NCBI RefSeq assembly: GCF_003443735.1 | Contig: NZ_CP031969.1 | Coordinates: 4,898,001 to 4,962,000 of the forward strand | DNA from: Streptomyces sp. CC0208 | GTDB taxonomy: Bacteria; Actinomycetota; Actinomycetes; Streptomycetales; Streptomycetaceae | Reading direction: 5' to 3' | DNA length: 64,000 nucleotides | Shown: in pieces, positions 39,417 through 48,910 of the stretch | How positions within the stretch are numbered: the first letter of the stretch is position 1 | How the letters are laid out: each line of letters starts with the position of its first letter | Notes under the pieces: generated by a model | The model's input: only the letters and a program-made list of their open reading frames with translations | Told to the model about the DNA's origin: nothing | Database searches by the model: none | Made by a program: the position numbers and the translations under genes

Positions 39417-42400
39417 GTGAGCAAGTTCGTGCGGCCCGCTGCCGAGGGTGCCGACCCGTTCGGGACCGCCCGGCTCCGGCGAGGGGTGCTGGACGCCTGG
39501 GCCACCAGCCCCGCCCGGTTCCGGGAGGACGCCAACGCCGAGGAGGACCTCGTCCTCGGCGGGTACCGGGACCGACTCGTCGTCGAGCTCGCGCAGAACG
39601 CCGCCGACGCGGCGGCCAGGGCGGGCGTGCCGGGACGGCTCCGGCTCACCCTGCGCGAGGGCGTCCTGTTCGCCGCCAACACCGGTGCCCCGCTGGACGC
39701 GGCCGGTGTCGAGTCCCTCTCCACGCTCCGTGCCTCCGCCAAGCGCGACAACGCGGACGGCTCCGTCGGCCGCTTCGGCGTCGGCTTCGCCGCCGTGCTC
39801 GCCGTCACCGACGAGCCCGCCGTCGTCGGCCGCCACGGCGGGGTCCGCTGGTCCCTCGCCGAGGCCCGCGACCACGCCGCCGAGACCGCCCGCCACAGCC
39901 CCGGCCTCGGCGACGAGATGCGCCGCCGCGACGGCCATGTCCCGCTGCTGCGGCTCCCGTTCGCCGCCGAGGGCACCGCGCCCGACCCCTACGACACCGT
40001 CGTCATCCTCCCGCTGCGCGACACCGCCGCCGCCGACCTCGCCGAGCGGCTGCTGAACGCCGTCGACGACGCCCTGCTCCTCGCCCTCCCCGGGCTTGAG
40101 GAGGTCGTGATCGAGACCGACACGACCCGCACGATCAGCCGCCGCACCGAGGGCGAGCTCACCGTCGTGGAGGACTCGCGAGACGGTACGACCCGGTGGC
40201 GCACCGCGGCCGCGCACGGACAGCTCACCCCCGACCTGCTCGCCGGCCGGCCCGTCGAGGAGCGGCTGCGGCCGCACTGGTCGCTGACCTGGGCCGTGCC
40301 CGCCGACCCCGACGGCACCCCGGCCCACCCCCGCACCAGCCCCGTCGTGCACGCCCCGACGCCCAGCGACGAACCGCTCGGCGTGCCCGCGCTGCTCATC
40401 GCGTCCTTCCCGCTGGACACCACCCGCCGGCACGCGGCCCCAGGTCCCCTCACCGACTTCCTCGTGCAGCGCGCGGCGGACGTGTACGCCGAACTCCTCG
40501 CCGGCTGGCGGCCGGTGAGCGAGGGGATCATCGCGCTGGTGCCCGGCCCGCTGGGCAAGGGCGAGCTGGACGGGACGCTGCGGCAGGCGATTCTGGACCG
40601 CCTGCCGCGCGCTGCGTTCCTCCCACCGGCCCTCCCAGCGTTTCTCCCGCCCGCACTCGACCCCGGCGACGACTCGGAACTGCCCGAGGCCCTGCGCCCG
40701 CGCGAGGCCGAGGTCGTCGAGGGCGCGGGCGCCGACACCGTACGGGTGCTCGCCGAGGTGCTGCCCACGCTGCTGCCCGCCGGTCTCGAACGCCGGGTGG
40801 AACTGCGCACGTTGGGCGTCGCCCGGGTTCCGCTGACCGACGCGATCGACCGGCTGGCGGGTCTGGAGAAGGAACCGGAGTGGTGGCAGCGGCTCTACGA
40901 CAGCCTCGCGGGCGTCGACCCCGACCGGCTCTCCGGCCTTCCCGTGCCGCTCGCCGACGGACGGACGACCATCGGGCCCCGGCAGGTGCTGCTGCCCACG
41001 TCGGACGGCCCCCTGATCGACGCCGAGGTGCTCGCCCGGCTCGGCCTCAAGGTCGCCCACCCGGCCGCCGCCCACCCGCTCCTGGAGAAGCTGGGCGCAC
41101 TGCCCGCGACTGCGCGCGCGGTGCTCACCACGCCCCAGGTGCGGGCCGCCGTGGCCGCCTCCCTGGACGACGACGGGGGCATGAGCTGGGAGGAGGACAC
41201 CCCGGACGCCGAGGAGCTGGCGGACACCGTCCTCGCGCTCGTCCGGGACGCGGGCCTGGAGCCCGGCGAGGAGCCGTGGCTGGGCGCGCTCGCCCTGCCC
41301 GACGAGGAGGGGGAGCTGGTCCCCGCCGGTGAACTCGTCCTGCCCGGCAGCCCCTTCGCCCAGGTCATGCGCGAGGACGAACTGGCCTTCGTGGACGCCG
41401 ACCTGGCCGGCAAGTGGGGTGAACAGCCCCTCGCCGCCTGCGGGGTGCTCGCCAACTTCGCCCTGGTCCGCGCCACGGACGTGGTGCTGGACCCGGACGA
41501 ACTGGAACCCCGCGAGGGCGACTTCGCCGAACCGGACGACGCCGGACTCCTGGATGCCGTGGACGTGTGGTGCGAGGACATCCTCGACCGGTTCCCGGAC
41601 ACCCCGGTACCGCCGGTCGCCACCGAACTGGTCGCCGTACGCGATCTCGACCTGGTCGACGAGGACAAGTGGCCCGAGGCCCTGGCCCTGCTGGCCCAGC
41701 CGCCCCTGAGGGACGCGCTCACCCAGCAGGTCCGCATCCTCCTCCCGGACGGCACCCATGAACTCGTACGGCCGTACACCGCCTGGTGGCTGCGCGGGAA
41801 CCCGGTACTCGACGGCCGACGCCCGGCCGGCCTGCTGGCGGCCGGGGGAGACCCCCTCCTGCGCGGCCTTTACGACGAGGCGGACGCGACCGGCTTCGAC
41901 GACGAGCAGGTGCTGCGGGCGCTGGGCGTACGGACCTCGGTGGCCGCGCTGCTGGCGGAACCCGGCGGGGCGGCGGAACTGCTGGAGCGCCTCGCCGACC
42001 CCGACCGCCCGGTGACGTCGGCCCAACTGCACGCCCTCTACAGCGCGTTGGCCGACCTCGACCCGGAGCAGGTCACCCTGCCCGACGAGCTGCGGGCCGT
42101 GACCGACGGCCGGGTGGGGGTCGTGGACGCCGCCGACGCGGTGGTCGTCGACTCCCCGGACCTGCTCCCCTTCACACAGGGCGTCCCCCTGCTGCCGGTC
42201 CGCCCGTCCCGGGCCGCCGAACTGGCCGAACTCTTCCAGGTCCGCCGCCTGAGCGAGTCCGTCACCGGTTCCGTCGACTCCGATGGCACCGAGCACGACG
42301 TACCGGGGCCGGTCGGGGTGCTGCTGGGCGCCCGTACCCCGTCGACCTACGTCGAGCACGACGAACTCGTCGTCGACGGCGTGGAGATCGACTGGCGCCT

Positions 42401-42557
42401 GACGCACGACGGCGTCCTGCACGCCTCCACCCTGGAGGGCGTGGCCGCGGGTCTGGCCTGGGCGGCGGGGCAGTGGCCACGGCGCTTCGAGGTGGCGGCC
42501 CTGCTGGAGGACCCGACCCGCACGGAGGAACTGGCGCGGGACCGCTGGTTCGACTGA
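39417..42557 (+). CDS. Sacsin-like GHKL ATPase protein
   Basis: 1046 residues from GTG 39417 (GAGGAGA at 39404-39410). The N-terminus (about 1-230) is an Hsp90/sacsin-type GHKL ATPase: DRLVVELAQNAADAAARAGV with the N-box Asn/Asp, LFAANTGAPLDAAGVESLST (G1-like) and VGRFGVGFAAVLAVTDEPAV (G2 box). The rest has no recognised domain but is rich in Leu/Asp/Glu, with repeated DP-type turns, and ends with an acidic helical segment (GLAWAAGQWPRRFEVAALLE). It is cytoplasmic and soluble. Large sacsin-like ATPases in bacteria are poorly studied; roles in protein quality control or phage defence are only suggestions. Confidence 0.82.
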   Translation: MSKFVRPAAEGADPFGTARLRRGVLDAWATSPARFREDANAEEDLVLGGYRDRLVVELAQNAADAAARAGVPGRLRLTLREGVLFAANTGAPLDAAGVESLSTLRASAKRDNADGSVGRFGVGFAAVLAVTDEPAVVGRHGGVRWSLAEARDHAAETARHSPGLGDEMRRRDGHVPLLRLPFAAEGTAPDPYDTVVILPLRDTAAADLAERLLNAVDDALLLALPGLEEVVIETDTTRTISRRTEGELTVVEDSRDGTTRWRTAAAHGQLTPDLLAGRPVEERLRPHWSLTWAVPADPDGTPAHPRTSPVVHAPTPSDEPLGVPALLIASFPLDTTRRHAAPGPLTDFLVQRAADVYAELLAGWRPVSEGIIALVPGPLGKGELDGTLRQAILDRLPRAAFLPPALPAFLPPALDPGDDSELPEALRPREAEVVEGAGADTVRVLAEVLPTLLPAGLERRVELRTLGVARVPLTDAIDRLAGLEKEPEWWQRLYDSLAGVDPDRLSGLPVPLADGRTTIGPRQVLLPTSDGPLIDAEVLARLGLKVAHPAAAHPLLEKLGALPATARAVLTTPQVRAAVAASLDDDGGMSWEEDTPDAEELADTVLALVRDAGLEPGEEPWLGALALPDEEGELVPAGELVLPGSPFAQVMREDELAFVDADLAGKWGEQPLAACGVLANFALVRATDVVLDPDELEPREGDFAEPDDAGLLDAVDVWCEDILDRFPDTPVPPVATELVAVRDLDLVDEDKWPEALALLAQPPLRDALTQQVRILLPDGTHELVRPYTAWWLRGNPVLDGRRPAGLLAAGGDPLLRGLYDEADATGFDDEQVLRALGVRTSVAALLAEPGGAAELLERLADPDRPVTSAQLHALYSALADLDPEQVTLPDELRAVTDGRVGVVDAADAVVVDSPDLLPFTQGVPLLPVRPSRAAELAELFQVRRLSESVTGSVDSDGTEHDVPGPVGVLLGARTPSTYVEHDELVVDGVEIDWRLTHDGVLHASTLEGVAAGLAWAAGQWPRRFEVAALLEDPTRTEELARDRWFD

Positions 42558-42559
42558 GC

Positions 42560-42667
42560 GTGGACGAGGAGCTCACTCCGGCCGACTACCTCGACTTCGA
42601 GGGCGGCCCGCGCTTCGTGCCGGCCAACCACATCGAGCTGTGGGCCCTGTTCGCCAACTCCCCCTGA
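42560..42667 (+). CDS. Possible 35-residue ORF after the sacsin-like gene
   Basis: The GTG at 42560 gives MDEELTPADYLDFEGGPRFV plus 15 residues: acidic with an aromatic-rich end, EGGPRFVPANHIELWALFAN. It begins two bases after the stop of the sacsin-like gene, so it could be co-translated. It may also be the remnant of a longer gene. No family is recognised. Confidence 0.35.
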   Translation: MDEELTPADYLDFEGGPRFVPANHIELWALFANSP

Positions 42668-42815
42668 GCGACGACGACGACCGGCTGGGGGAGGAACTGC
42701 CCCAGCTCGCGCCGGCGCGGTCGTCAAGATTTTCTTACCGGAAGCGCAACCAATCCCCGTACGGGGCCATCTGACCACGCGAGTCACTCGACCACTCGTC
42801 TCACGTGGGGAACAC

Positions 42816-43667
42816 ATGCGAATTCGTGCCACCGTGGCCGCCGCCTCCGGCGCCCTGGCCCTTACCGCTCTCGCCGTTCCGGCCGCGCAGGCCACTGACG
42901 TAGGCATCCACAAGACCACCGCCGCCGAGCGCTTCGGGCACTCCCGGTCGACGATGAGTGCCGCCGCCGACGACGAACTGCCGGTCGTCTCCGACGTGAA
43001 GGTCAACGGAGGCAAGGCCATCGTGGCCGGCTACACGGGCAGCAAGACCTACACCGTGTCGCTGACCGCCAGCCACTCCGCCAATATCGAGGACGCGTAC
43101 GTCGACCTGTGGCACGGCAGGGACCGCGCCCACGTCGACGGTGTGTTCGGGCCGAACGAGGAGGCCGCCACCTGCACCGCGGTCAGCGCCACCACCTCGA
43201 CCTGCAAGCTGACCATCACGGTCGACGCCGGCCGGTACCTGTACATGAACTCGCTGGCCGGCACCTGGCACGTGACGGCCGGCGCGATCGCCGCCGACGA
43301 GGCCGGCAGCATCTACTGGAACGACCTCTACGGCACCCACCGGGTCCAGCGCCTGTCGAAGCTCACCGCCAACGCCGCCCCCGAGCCGGTGAAGAAGGGC
43401 AAGACCATCACCGTCACGGGCAAGCTGACCCGGGCCAACTGGGAGACGCGGAAGTACGCGGGCTACTCGACCCAGCCGGTGCAGCTGCAGTTCCGGAAGA
43501 AGGACTCCGACACCTACACGACCGTGAAGACCGTCAAGACCAACAACAAGGGGGATCTGAAGACCACGGTCAAGGCCACGGTCGACGGGTTCTTCCGCTG
43601 GAGCTTCGCGGGCACCTCCACCACCCCGGCGGTCAACGCCGCGGGTGACTTCATCGACGTCCAGTAG
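42816..43667 (+). CDS. Secreted DUF5707-type Ig-like protein, copy 1
   Basis: 283 residues with a Sec signal peptide (MRIRATVAAASGALALTALA, cleavage near AQA-T). The mature part is beta-rich: two or three Ig-like segments (PVVSDVKVNGGKAIVAGY, YTVSLTASHSANIEDAYVDL) and a C-terminal module EPVKKGKTITVTGKL, then KYAGYSTQPVQLQFRKKDS and FIDVQ. The C-terminal 90 residues are almost the same as in the next gene, a tandem paralogue. The protein is probably extracellular, with unknown ligand. A GGGGAAC ribosome-binding site precedes each copy. Confidence 0.85.
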   Translation: MRIRATVAAASGALALTALAVPAAQATDVGIHKTTAAERFGHSRSTMSAAADDELPVVSDVKVNGGKAIVAGYTGSKTYTVSLTASHSANIEDAYVDLWHGRDRAHVDGVFGPNEEAATCTAVSATTSTCKLTITVDAGRYLYMNSLAGTWHVTAGAIAADEAGSIYWNDLYGTHRVQRLSKLTANAAPEPVKKGKTITVTGKLTRANWETRKYAGYSTQPVQLQFRKKDSDTYTTVKTVKTNNKGDLKTTVKATVDGFFRWSFAGTSTTPAVNAAGDFIDVQ

Positions 43668-43800
43668 GTCGGGCCGAAGTAAAGCGTTGCGCAAGTGCGG
43701 CCCAAATCACGTCCCACGCGTACAACCAGCCCCATGAGTCAGGGATCTAGGAAGTGAGTCATCAGACTCCGACATCCTTCTCTCCTCATGGGGAACGCAC

Positions 43801-44601
43801 ATGCGCATACGCGCCCTCGTCCTCGCCGCCTCCGGCGCCGTGGCACTCTCCACCCTCGCCGTGCCGGCCGCCCAGGCCGCCACGGCCGGGCCCGCCGTCA
43901 CCTTCTCCAACCTGAAGGTCAACAGCGGCAAGGACATCGTGGTCGGCACGACGTCGACGGTCACCGTCTCCGCGACCTACACCGTGACCAAGCCCGCGAA
44001 CCTGAGCGCGAGCTCCTTCCAGTCCGGGCCCGCCCTGTACCGCGGTACGACGTTCGGCGAGAGCTCCGACGACATGCTCCTCGGTGACGACGCCGGCACC
44101 TGCACGGCGTCCTCCTCGACGGTGCTGAAGTGCTCCGCGAAGATCCAGTTCCGCCCGAAGGGCACCGACGGGACCGGCGACCTGATCAGCAGCGAGGCGG
44201 GCACCTGGAAGCTGGGCGCCCTCGCGGTCGACGGCGACGGCAATATCACCTGGCAGGGCAACCTCGGCACCACCCACCTCCAGCGCACGGCCACCCTCAC
44301 CACCGACGCCTCCCCGGAGCCGGTGAAGAAGGGCAAGACCATCACCGTCACGGGCAAGCTGGCCCGCGCCAACTGGGACACCAACAAGTACGCGGGTTAC
44401 TCGACCCAGCCGGTGAAGCTGCAGTTCCGCAAGAAGGGCAGCAGCACCTACACGACCCTCAAGACGATCAAGACGTCGTCCACGGGCACGCTGAAGACGA
44501 CGACCACGGCGACGGCCGACGGTTACTACCGCTACAGCTTCGCGGGCACGACGACCACGTCGTCCGTGAGCGCGGCGGGCGACTTCGTCGACGTCCAGTA
44601 G
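43801..44601 (+). CDS. Secreted DUF5707-type Ig-like protein, copy 2
   Basis: 266 residues, signal peptide MRIRALVLAASGAVALSTLA. The mature part differs from copy 1 in its first half (TFSNLKVNSGKDIVVGTTST, TKPANLSASSFQSG) but the C-terminal module EPVKKGKTITVTGKLARANW, KYAGYSTQPVKLQFRKKGSS and FVDVQ is nearly identical. A cysteine pair (GTCTASSSTVLKCSAK) may form a disulphide. The gap between the two genes is 133 bases. The tandem arrangement points to a local duplication with divergence at the N-terminal part. Function unknown. Confidence 0.85.
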   Translation: MRIRALVLAASGAVALSTLAVPAAQAATAGPAVTFSNLKVNSGKDIVVGTTSTVTVSATYTVTKPANLSASSFQSGPALYRGTTFGESSDDMLLGDDAGTCTASSSTVLKCSAKIQFRPKGTDGTGDLISSEAGTWKLGALAVDGDGNITWQGNLGTTHLQRTATLTTDASPEPVKKGKTITVTGKLARANWDTNKYAGYSTQPVKLQFRKKGSSTYTTLKTIKTSSTGTLKTTTTATADGYYRYSFAGTTTTSSVSAAGDFVDVQ

Positions 44602-44610
44602 AACCCGGCA

Positions 44611-47007
44611 CTAAGCGGAACCGCGGCGGTCGACCCACCTCCACAGGAGTTCGAGGGCGGCCGCCGCCACCACCGAGATGCCGACCGCGATCCACGGCAT
44701 CGTCAGCCCCACCAGCTTCAGCGCGAAGAAGTCCTGGAGCCAGGGCACGGCCAGGACCAGGACGAACCCGAGGCCCATCGCCGCGACCAGCGCGAGCCGC
44801 CACCAGGTGTACGGGCGGGCGATGATCGCCAGCACCCACATCGAGATCAGGAACAGGGTCAGTGTCGCCGCGCTCGTCTCGGCGTCCAACGCGCCCTCGC
44901 CCGTGTAGTGGTGACGGGCGATCAGGTAGGTCACGAAGGTCGCGACCGCCGCCACCACTCCGCCCGGGATCGAGTACCGCATCACCCGCCGCACGAAGTG
45001 CGGTTGCGCGCGTTCGGTGTTGGGCGCGAGGGCCAGAAAGAAGGCCGGGATACCGATCGTCAGCGTCGACAGCATGGTCAAGTGCCGTGGCAGGAACGGG
45101 TATTCGACCTGCCAGCACACCACGAGGACGGCCAGCAGTACCGAGTAGACGGTCTTCACCAGGAACAGGGTCGCGACCCGGGTGATGTTGCCGATGACCC
45201 GCCGGCCCTCCGCGACCACGGACGGCAGCGCCGCGAAGCTGTTGTCGAGCAGCACGATCTGCGCGACCGCCCGGGTGGCCTCCGACCCGGAGCCCATCGC
45301 CACCCCGATGTCGGCGTCCTTGAGGGCGAGCACGTCGTTGACCCCGTCACCGGTCATCGCGACGGTGTGCCCGCGCGACTGGAGCGCCCCCACCATGTCC
45401 CGCTTCTGCTGCGGGGTGACCCGCCCGAACACCGTGCCCTCGTCGAGCTCCTTCGCCATCCCGTCCGGGTCGGCGGGCAGCCTGCGTGCGTCGACCGTGC
45501 TGCCGTTCAGTCCCAGCTTGGCCGCCACCGCGCCGACCGACACCGCGTTGTCCCCGGAGATGACCTTGGCGCGGACGTCCTGCTCGGCGAAGTACCGCAG
45601 GGTGTCGGCCGCGTCGGGCCGCAGCCGCTGCTCCAGGACGACCAGGGCGGTCGGCCGCGCTCCTTGGGTGACCTCGGGATGGCCGAGGTCCCGGGAAGCC
45701 CGGGCCAGCAGCAGCACGCGCAGCCCCTGCTCGTTGAGCCGCCCGGTCTCGGCGAGAGCGGGGTCGTCCGGCGCCAGGAGCACGTCCGGCGCCCCCAGCA
45801 GCCACGTACTGGTCTCGCCGCCGCCCTCGCTGAAGGTGGCCCCGCTGTACTTGCGGGCCGAGGAGAAGGGCAGTGACTCGGTGCAGCGCCACTCCTCGGT
45901 GTCCGGGTAGGCGTCGATGACCGCCTGGAGGGAGGCGTTCGGCCGCGGGTCCGACTCGCCGAGCGCGCCCAGGACCTTCCGTACGTACGACTCGTCGGCA
46001 CCCTGCAGCGGCCTGAGCTCGGTGACGTCCATGCCGCCCTCGGTGAGGGTGCCGGTCTTGTCGAGGCAGACCGTGTCGACGCGGGCGAGGCCCTCGATGG
46101 CCGGGAGTTCCTGGACGAGGGCCTGTTTCCGGCCAAGCCGGATGACGCCGATGGCGAAGGCGACGGAGGTCAGCAGGACCAGCCCCTCCGGGACCATCGG
46201 CACGATCCCGCCGACCGTGCGGGCGATGGAGTCCTTGAGGTCGTTGTCCTTCACGAACAGCTGGCTGACGACCAGGCCGATCGCGGTCGGCACCATCATC
46301 CACGTCACGTACTTGAGGATCGTGGAGATGCCGGAGCGCAGTTCGGAGTGAACCAGGGTGAACCGGGAGGCATCCTCGGCGAGCTGGGCCGCGTAGGCCT
46401 CGCGGCCCACCTTGGTCGCCCGGAAGGCGCCACCGCCGGCGACCACGAAGCTGCCGGACATCACCTGGTCGCCGGGCCGCTTCACCACCGGGTCGGCCTC
46501 GCCGGTCAGCAGCGACTCGTCGATCTCCAGGCCGTCGGCCTCCGCGACCACCCCGTCGACGACGGCCTTGTCGCCGGGCCCGATCTCGATGACGTCGTCC
46601 AGGACGATCTCCGAGGTGCTGACCGCGGTCGCGGCCCCGTCCCGCCGTACGGTCGGCCTCGCCTCGCCGATCACCGCGAGCGAGTCGAGGGTCTTCTTCG
46701 CCCGCCACTCCTGGATGGTGCCGATCCCGGTGTTGGCGAGGATGACGTATCCGAACAGGCTGTCCTGGAACGGCGCGACGAACAGCATGACCAGCCAGAG
46801 CACACCGATGATCGCGTTGAACCGGGTGAAGACGTTCGCCCGGACGATCTCCCCCAGGCTCCGGCTGCTGCGCACCGGCACGTCGTTGACCTGCCCGCGC
46901 GTCACCCGCTCGGCGACCTCGGCCGCGGTGAGCCCGCCCGCCGCCGGCGCCCCGAGCCTCGTGGGGTGCACAGGGTCGAGTTCGGCGCCCGCGTCGGTGT
47001 GCGTCAT
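44611..47007 (-). CDS. P-type cation-transporting ATPase (CtpE-like)
   Basis: 798 residues, close in length to mycobacterial CtpE, a calcium transporter. Motifs: LLTGEADPVVKRPGDQVMSG (actuator TGE), span 4 motif VPMVPEGLVLLTS with PEGL, phosphorylation DKTGTLTEGG (Asp near residue 315), and the hinge MTGDGVNDVLALKDADIGVA with GDGVND. About 8-10 membrane helices are visible. The PEGL motif and general length favour CtpE-type calcium or manganese transport over heavy-metal P1B types; no N-terminal metal-binding domain is present. It converges with the secreted-protein gene at a 9-base gap. Confidence 0.92.
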   Translation of the reverse strand: MTHTDAGAELDPVHPTRLGAPAAGGLTAAEVAERVTRGQVNDVPVRSSRSLGEIVRANVFTRFNAIIGVLWLVMLFVAPFQDSLFGYVILANTGIGTIQEWRAKKTLDSLAVIGEARPTVRRDGAATAVSTSEIVLDDVIEIGPGDKAVVDGVVAEADGLEIDESLLTGEADPVVKRPGDQVMSGSFVVAGGGAFRATKVGREAYAAQLAEDASRFTLVHSELRSGISTILKYVTWMMVPTAIGLVVSQLFVKDNDLKDSIARTVGGIVPMVPEGLVLLTSVAFAIGVIRLGRKQALVQELPAIEGLARVDTVCLDKTGTLTEGGMDVTELRPLQGADESYVRKVLGALGESDPRPNASLQAVIDAYPDTEEWRCTESLPFSSARKYSGATFSEGGGETSTWLLGAPDVLLAPDDPALAETGRLNEQGLRVLLLARASRDLGHPEVTQGARPTALVVLEQRLRPDAADTLRYFAEQDVRAKVISGDNAVSVGAVAAKLGLNGSTVDARRLPADPDGMAKELDEGTVFGRVTPQQKRDMVGALQSRGHTVAMTGDGVNDVLALKDADIGVAMGSGSEATRAVAQIVLLDNSFAALPSVVAEGRRVIGNITRVATLFLVKTVYSVLLAVLVVCWQVEYPFLPRHLTMLSTLTIGIPAFFLALAPNTERAQPHFVRRVMRYSIPGGVVAAVATFVTYLIARHHYTGEGALDAETSAATLTLFLISMWVLAIIARPYTWWRLALVAAMGLGFVLVLAVPWLQDFFALKLVGLTMPWIAVGISVVAAAALELLWRWVDRRGSA

Positions 47008-47119
47008 GCACTCGACGGTACGTGCGGTTTTGCGGCTTCACCCGCCGAGTGGCCGGAAGTTCCGACCTGGGGAGGAGAGGGGAGCGGGCGAATGATGCCG
47101 TGGTACTACGGGGTGCTCG

Positions 47120-47404
47120 TCACTCGGCAGCAGGGCCGGTGGCGGAATCCGTGCCGTCCGCATTCTTGATCGCCGCGTCCCGCTTGCGCACGTACCAGGT
47201 GCCGTACAGCCCGAGCACGCCGCCGGCCAGGCAGGTCCACAGCCACCAGGTGTGGTCGTGGTCCGCGAACCAGCCGTAGAAGGGGAGCTGTGCGAGGAAG
47301 AGGACGAACCACAGGATCGTGCCGCCGGTGACCGTGGCGACCACGGGGCCCTCCAGGGGCTCCGGTGCCTCGTGCTTGAAGGATCCCGAAGAGAACACGT
47401 CCAT
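47120..47404 (-). CDS. DUF2530 membrane protein
   Basis: 94 residues with two membrane spans (TGGTILWFVLFLAQLPFYGW and WWLWTCLAGGVLGLYGTWYV) and a charged C-terminus (RKRDAAIKNADGTDSA). This is the DUF2530 pattern, a small actinobacterial inner-membrane family with unknown role. It is divergent from the purine permease gene, 111 bases away. Confidence 0.85.
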   Translation of the reverse strand: MDVFSSGSFKHEAPEPLEGPVVATVTGGTILWFVLFLAQLPFYGWFADHDHTWWLWTCLAGGVLGLYGTWYVRKRDAAIKNADGTDSATGPAAE

Positions 47405-47451
47405 GGGGACAGCTTACGAGGCGATCACATCTACGCGCGGAGATGGTCCCA

Positions 47452-47468
47452 TGGACGTTATACGTTCA
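47452..47468. promoter_or_regulatory. Palindromic operator candidate before the purine permease
   Basis: TGGACGTTATACGTTCA has arms TGGACGT and ACGTTCA that pair at six of seven positions around a TAT centre. It lies 48 bases before the permease start and 48 bases before the DUF2530 start, so it could control either. The regulator is unknown. Confidence 0.35.
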
Positions 47469-47515
47469 TACTGAAACGGTTTGTGTCTGTCCACTTCTGC
47501 TCGTAGGAACATCCA

Positions 47516-48910
47516 ATGCCGACCGCCCTCGACCGCTACTTCAAGATCTCCGAGCGGGGCAGCACCCTGCCGCGCGAGATCCGGGGCGGCTTCGCCACCT
47601 TCTTCGCGATGGCCTACATCATCGTGCTGAACCCGATCATCCTCGGCAGCGCCAAGGACATGTACGGCCATCAGCTGGACAACGGCCAGCTGGTCACCGC
47701 GACCGCCGTGACCGCGGCCTTCACCACACTCCTCATGGGCGTGGTCGGCAACGTCCCCATCGCGCTGGCCGCGGGACTCGGTGTGAACTCCGTCGTCGCG
47801 CTCCAGCTCGCGCCCCGGATGTCCTGGCCGGACGCGATGGGCATGGTCGTCCTGGCGGGCTTCATCGTGATGCTGCTGGTCGCCACCGGTCTGCGCGAGC
47901 GCGTGATGAACGCGGTGCCCTTCGGGCTGCGCAAGGCGATCTCCATCGGTATCGGCCTGTTCATCATGCTGATCGGGCTCGTGGACTCCGGCTTCGTCTC
48001 CCGCATCCCGGACGTCGCCCAGACCACCGTCCCGCTCCAGCTCGGCGGCGACGGACACCTCAACGGCTGGCCGGTCCTGGTCTTCATCCTGGGCGCCCTG
48101 CTGACCCTCGCGCTCATCGTCCGCAAGGTCTCCGGCGCGATCCTGATCTCGATCGTCACGATGACGGTCGTGGCGATGGTCATCGAGGCGGTCGCCAAGG
48201 TCCCGTCCTGGGGGCTCACGGCCCCGAAGTGGCCCGGCAACCCGGTCGCCACCCCCGACTTCGGCCTGCTCGGCAAGGTCAGCCTCTTCGGCGGCTTCGA
48301 CAAGGTCGGCGTACTGACCGGCATCCTCTTCGTCTTCACGGTCCTGCTGTCGTGCTTCTTCGACGCGATGGGCACGATCATGGGCGTCTCCGACGAGGCC
48401 AAGCTCACCGACGCCCAGGGTCAGATGCCCGGCATCAACAAGGTGCTCTTCGTCGACGGCCTCGCGGTCGCCGCGGGCGGCGCGAGCTCGTCGTCGGCGA
48501 CGACGGCCTTCGTGGAGTCCACGGCCGGCGTCGGCGAGGGCGCCCGCACCGGCTTCGCGAACCTGGTCACCGGCGGTCTCTTCACCGTGGCCCTCTTCCT
48601 GACGCCCGTCGCCACCATGGTCCCGTCCCAGGCCGCGACCCCCGCGCTGCTCGCGGTGGGCTTCATGATCCTGGCGAACTCGGTCCAGGACATCGACTGG
48701 GCCGACTGGACGATCGCGATCCCGGCCTTCATCACCATGGTGATGATGCCGTTCACCTACTCGATCACCAACGGCATCGGCATGGGCTTCATCACCTTCG
48801 TGGTGCTGCGCCTGGCGGCCGGCCGTGGCCGGGAGGTCCCGGTTCCGATGTACGTCGTCGCGGCGGTGTTCGGCTTCTACTACCTGATGCCGGCGCTGGG
48901 CCTGACGTGA
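47516..48910 (+). CDS. NCS2 family AzgA-type purine permease
   Basis: 464 residues with about 12-14 membrane spans. The AzgA/NCS2 markers are REIRGGFATFFAMAYIIVLN near the N-terminus, AALAGLGVNSVVALQLAPR-like AAGLGVNSVVAL (span 3), SCFFDAMGTIMGVSDEAKLT (span 8 region with the FDAMGT motif) and SSSSATTAFVESTAGVGEGA with the TAFVES motif. Members take up adenine, guanine or hypoxanthine in symport with protons. The ATG has AGGAA upstream. The stop lies in a tandem 15-bp repeat shared with the convergent RHH gene. Confidence 0.92.
   Translation: MPTALDRYFKISERGSTLPREIRGGFATFFAMAYIIVLNPIILGSAKDMYGHQLDNGQLVTATAVTAAFTTLLMGVVGNVPIALAAGLGVNSVVALQLAPRMSWPDAMGMVVLAGFIVMLLVATGLRERVMNAVPFGLRKAISIGIGLFIMLIGLVDSGFVSRIPDVAQTTVPLQLGGDGHLNGWPVLVFILGALLTLALIVRKVSGAILISIVTMTVVAMVIEAVAKVPSWGLTAPKWPGNPVATPDFGLLGKVSLFGGFDKVGVLTGILFVFTVLLSCFFDAMGTIMGVSDEAKLTDAQGQMPGINKVLFVDGLAVAAGGASSSSATTAFVESTAGVGEGARTGFANLVTGGLFTVALFLTPVATMVPSQAATPALLAVGFMILANSVQDIDWADWTIAIPAFITMVMMPFTYSITNGIGMGFITFVVLRLAAGRGREVPVPMYVVAAVFGFYYLMPALGLT

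Noticed and set aside
46500..47119. CACTCG/CGAGTG arms before the P-type ATPase gene
   Set aside because: Six-base arms 30 bases apart are expected by chance at this GC content.
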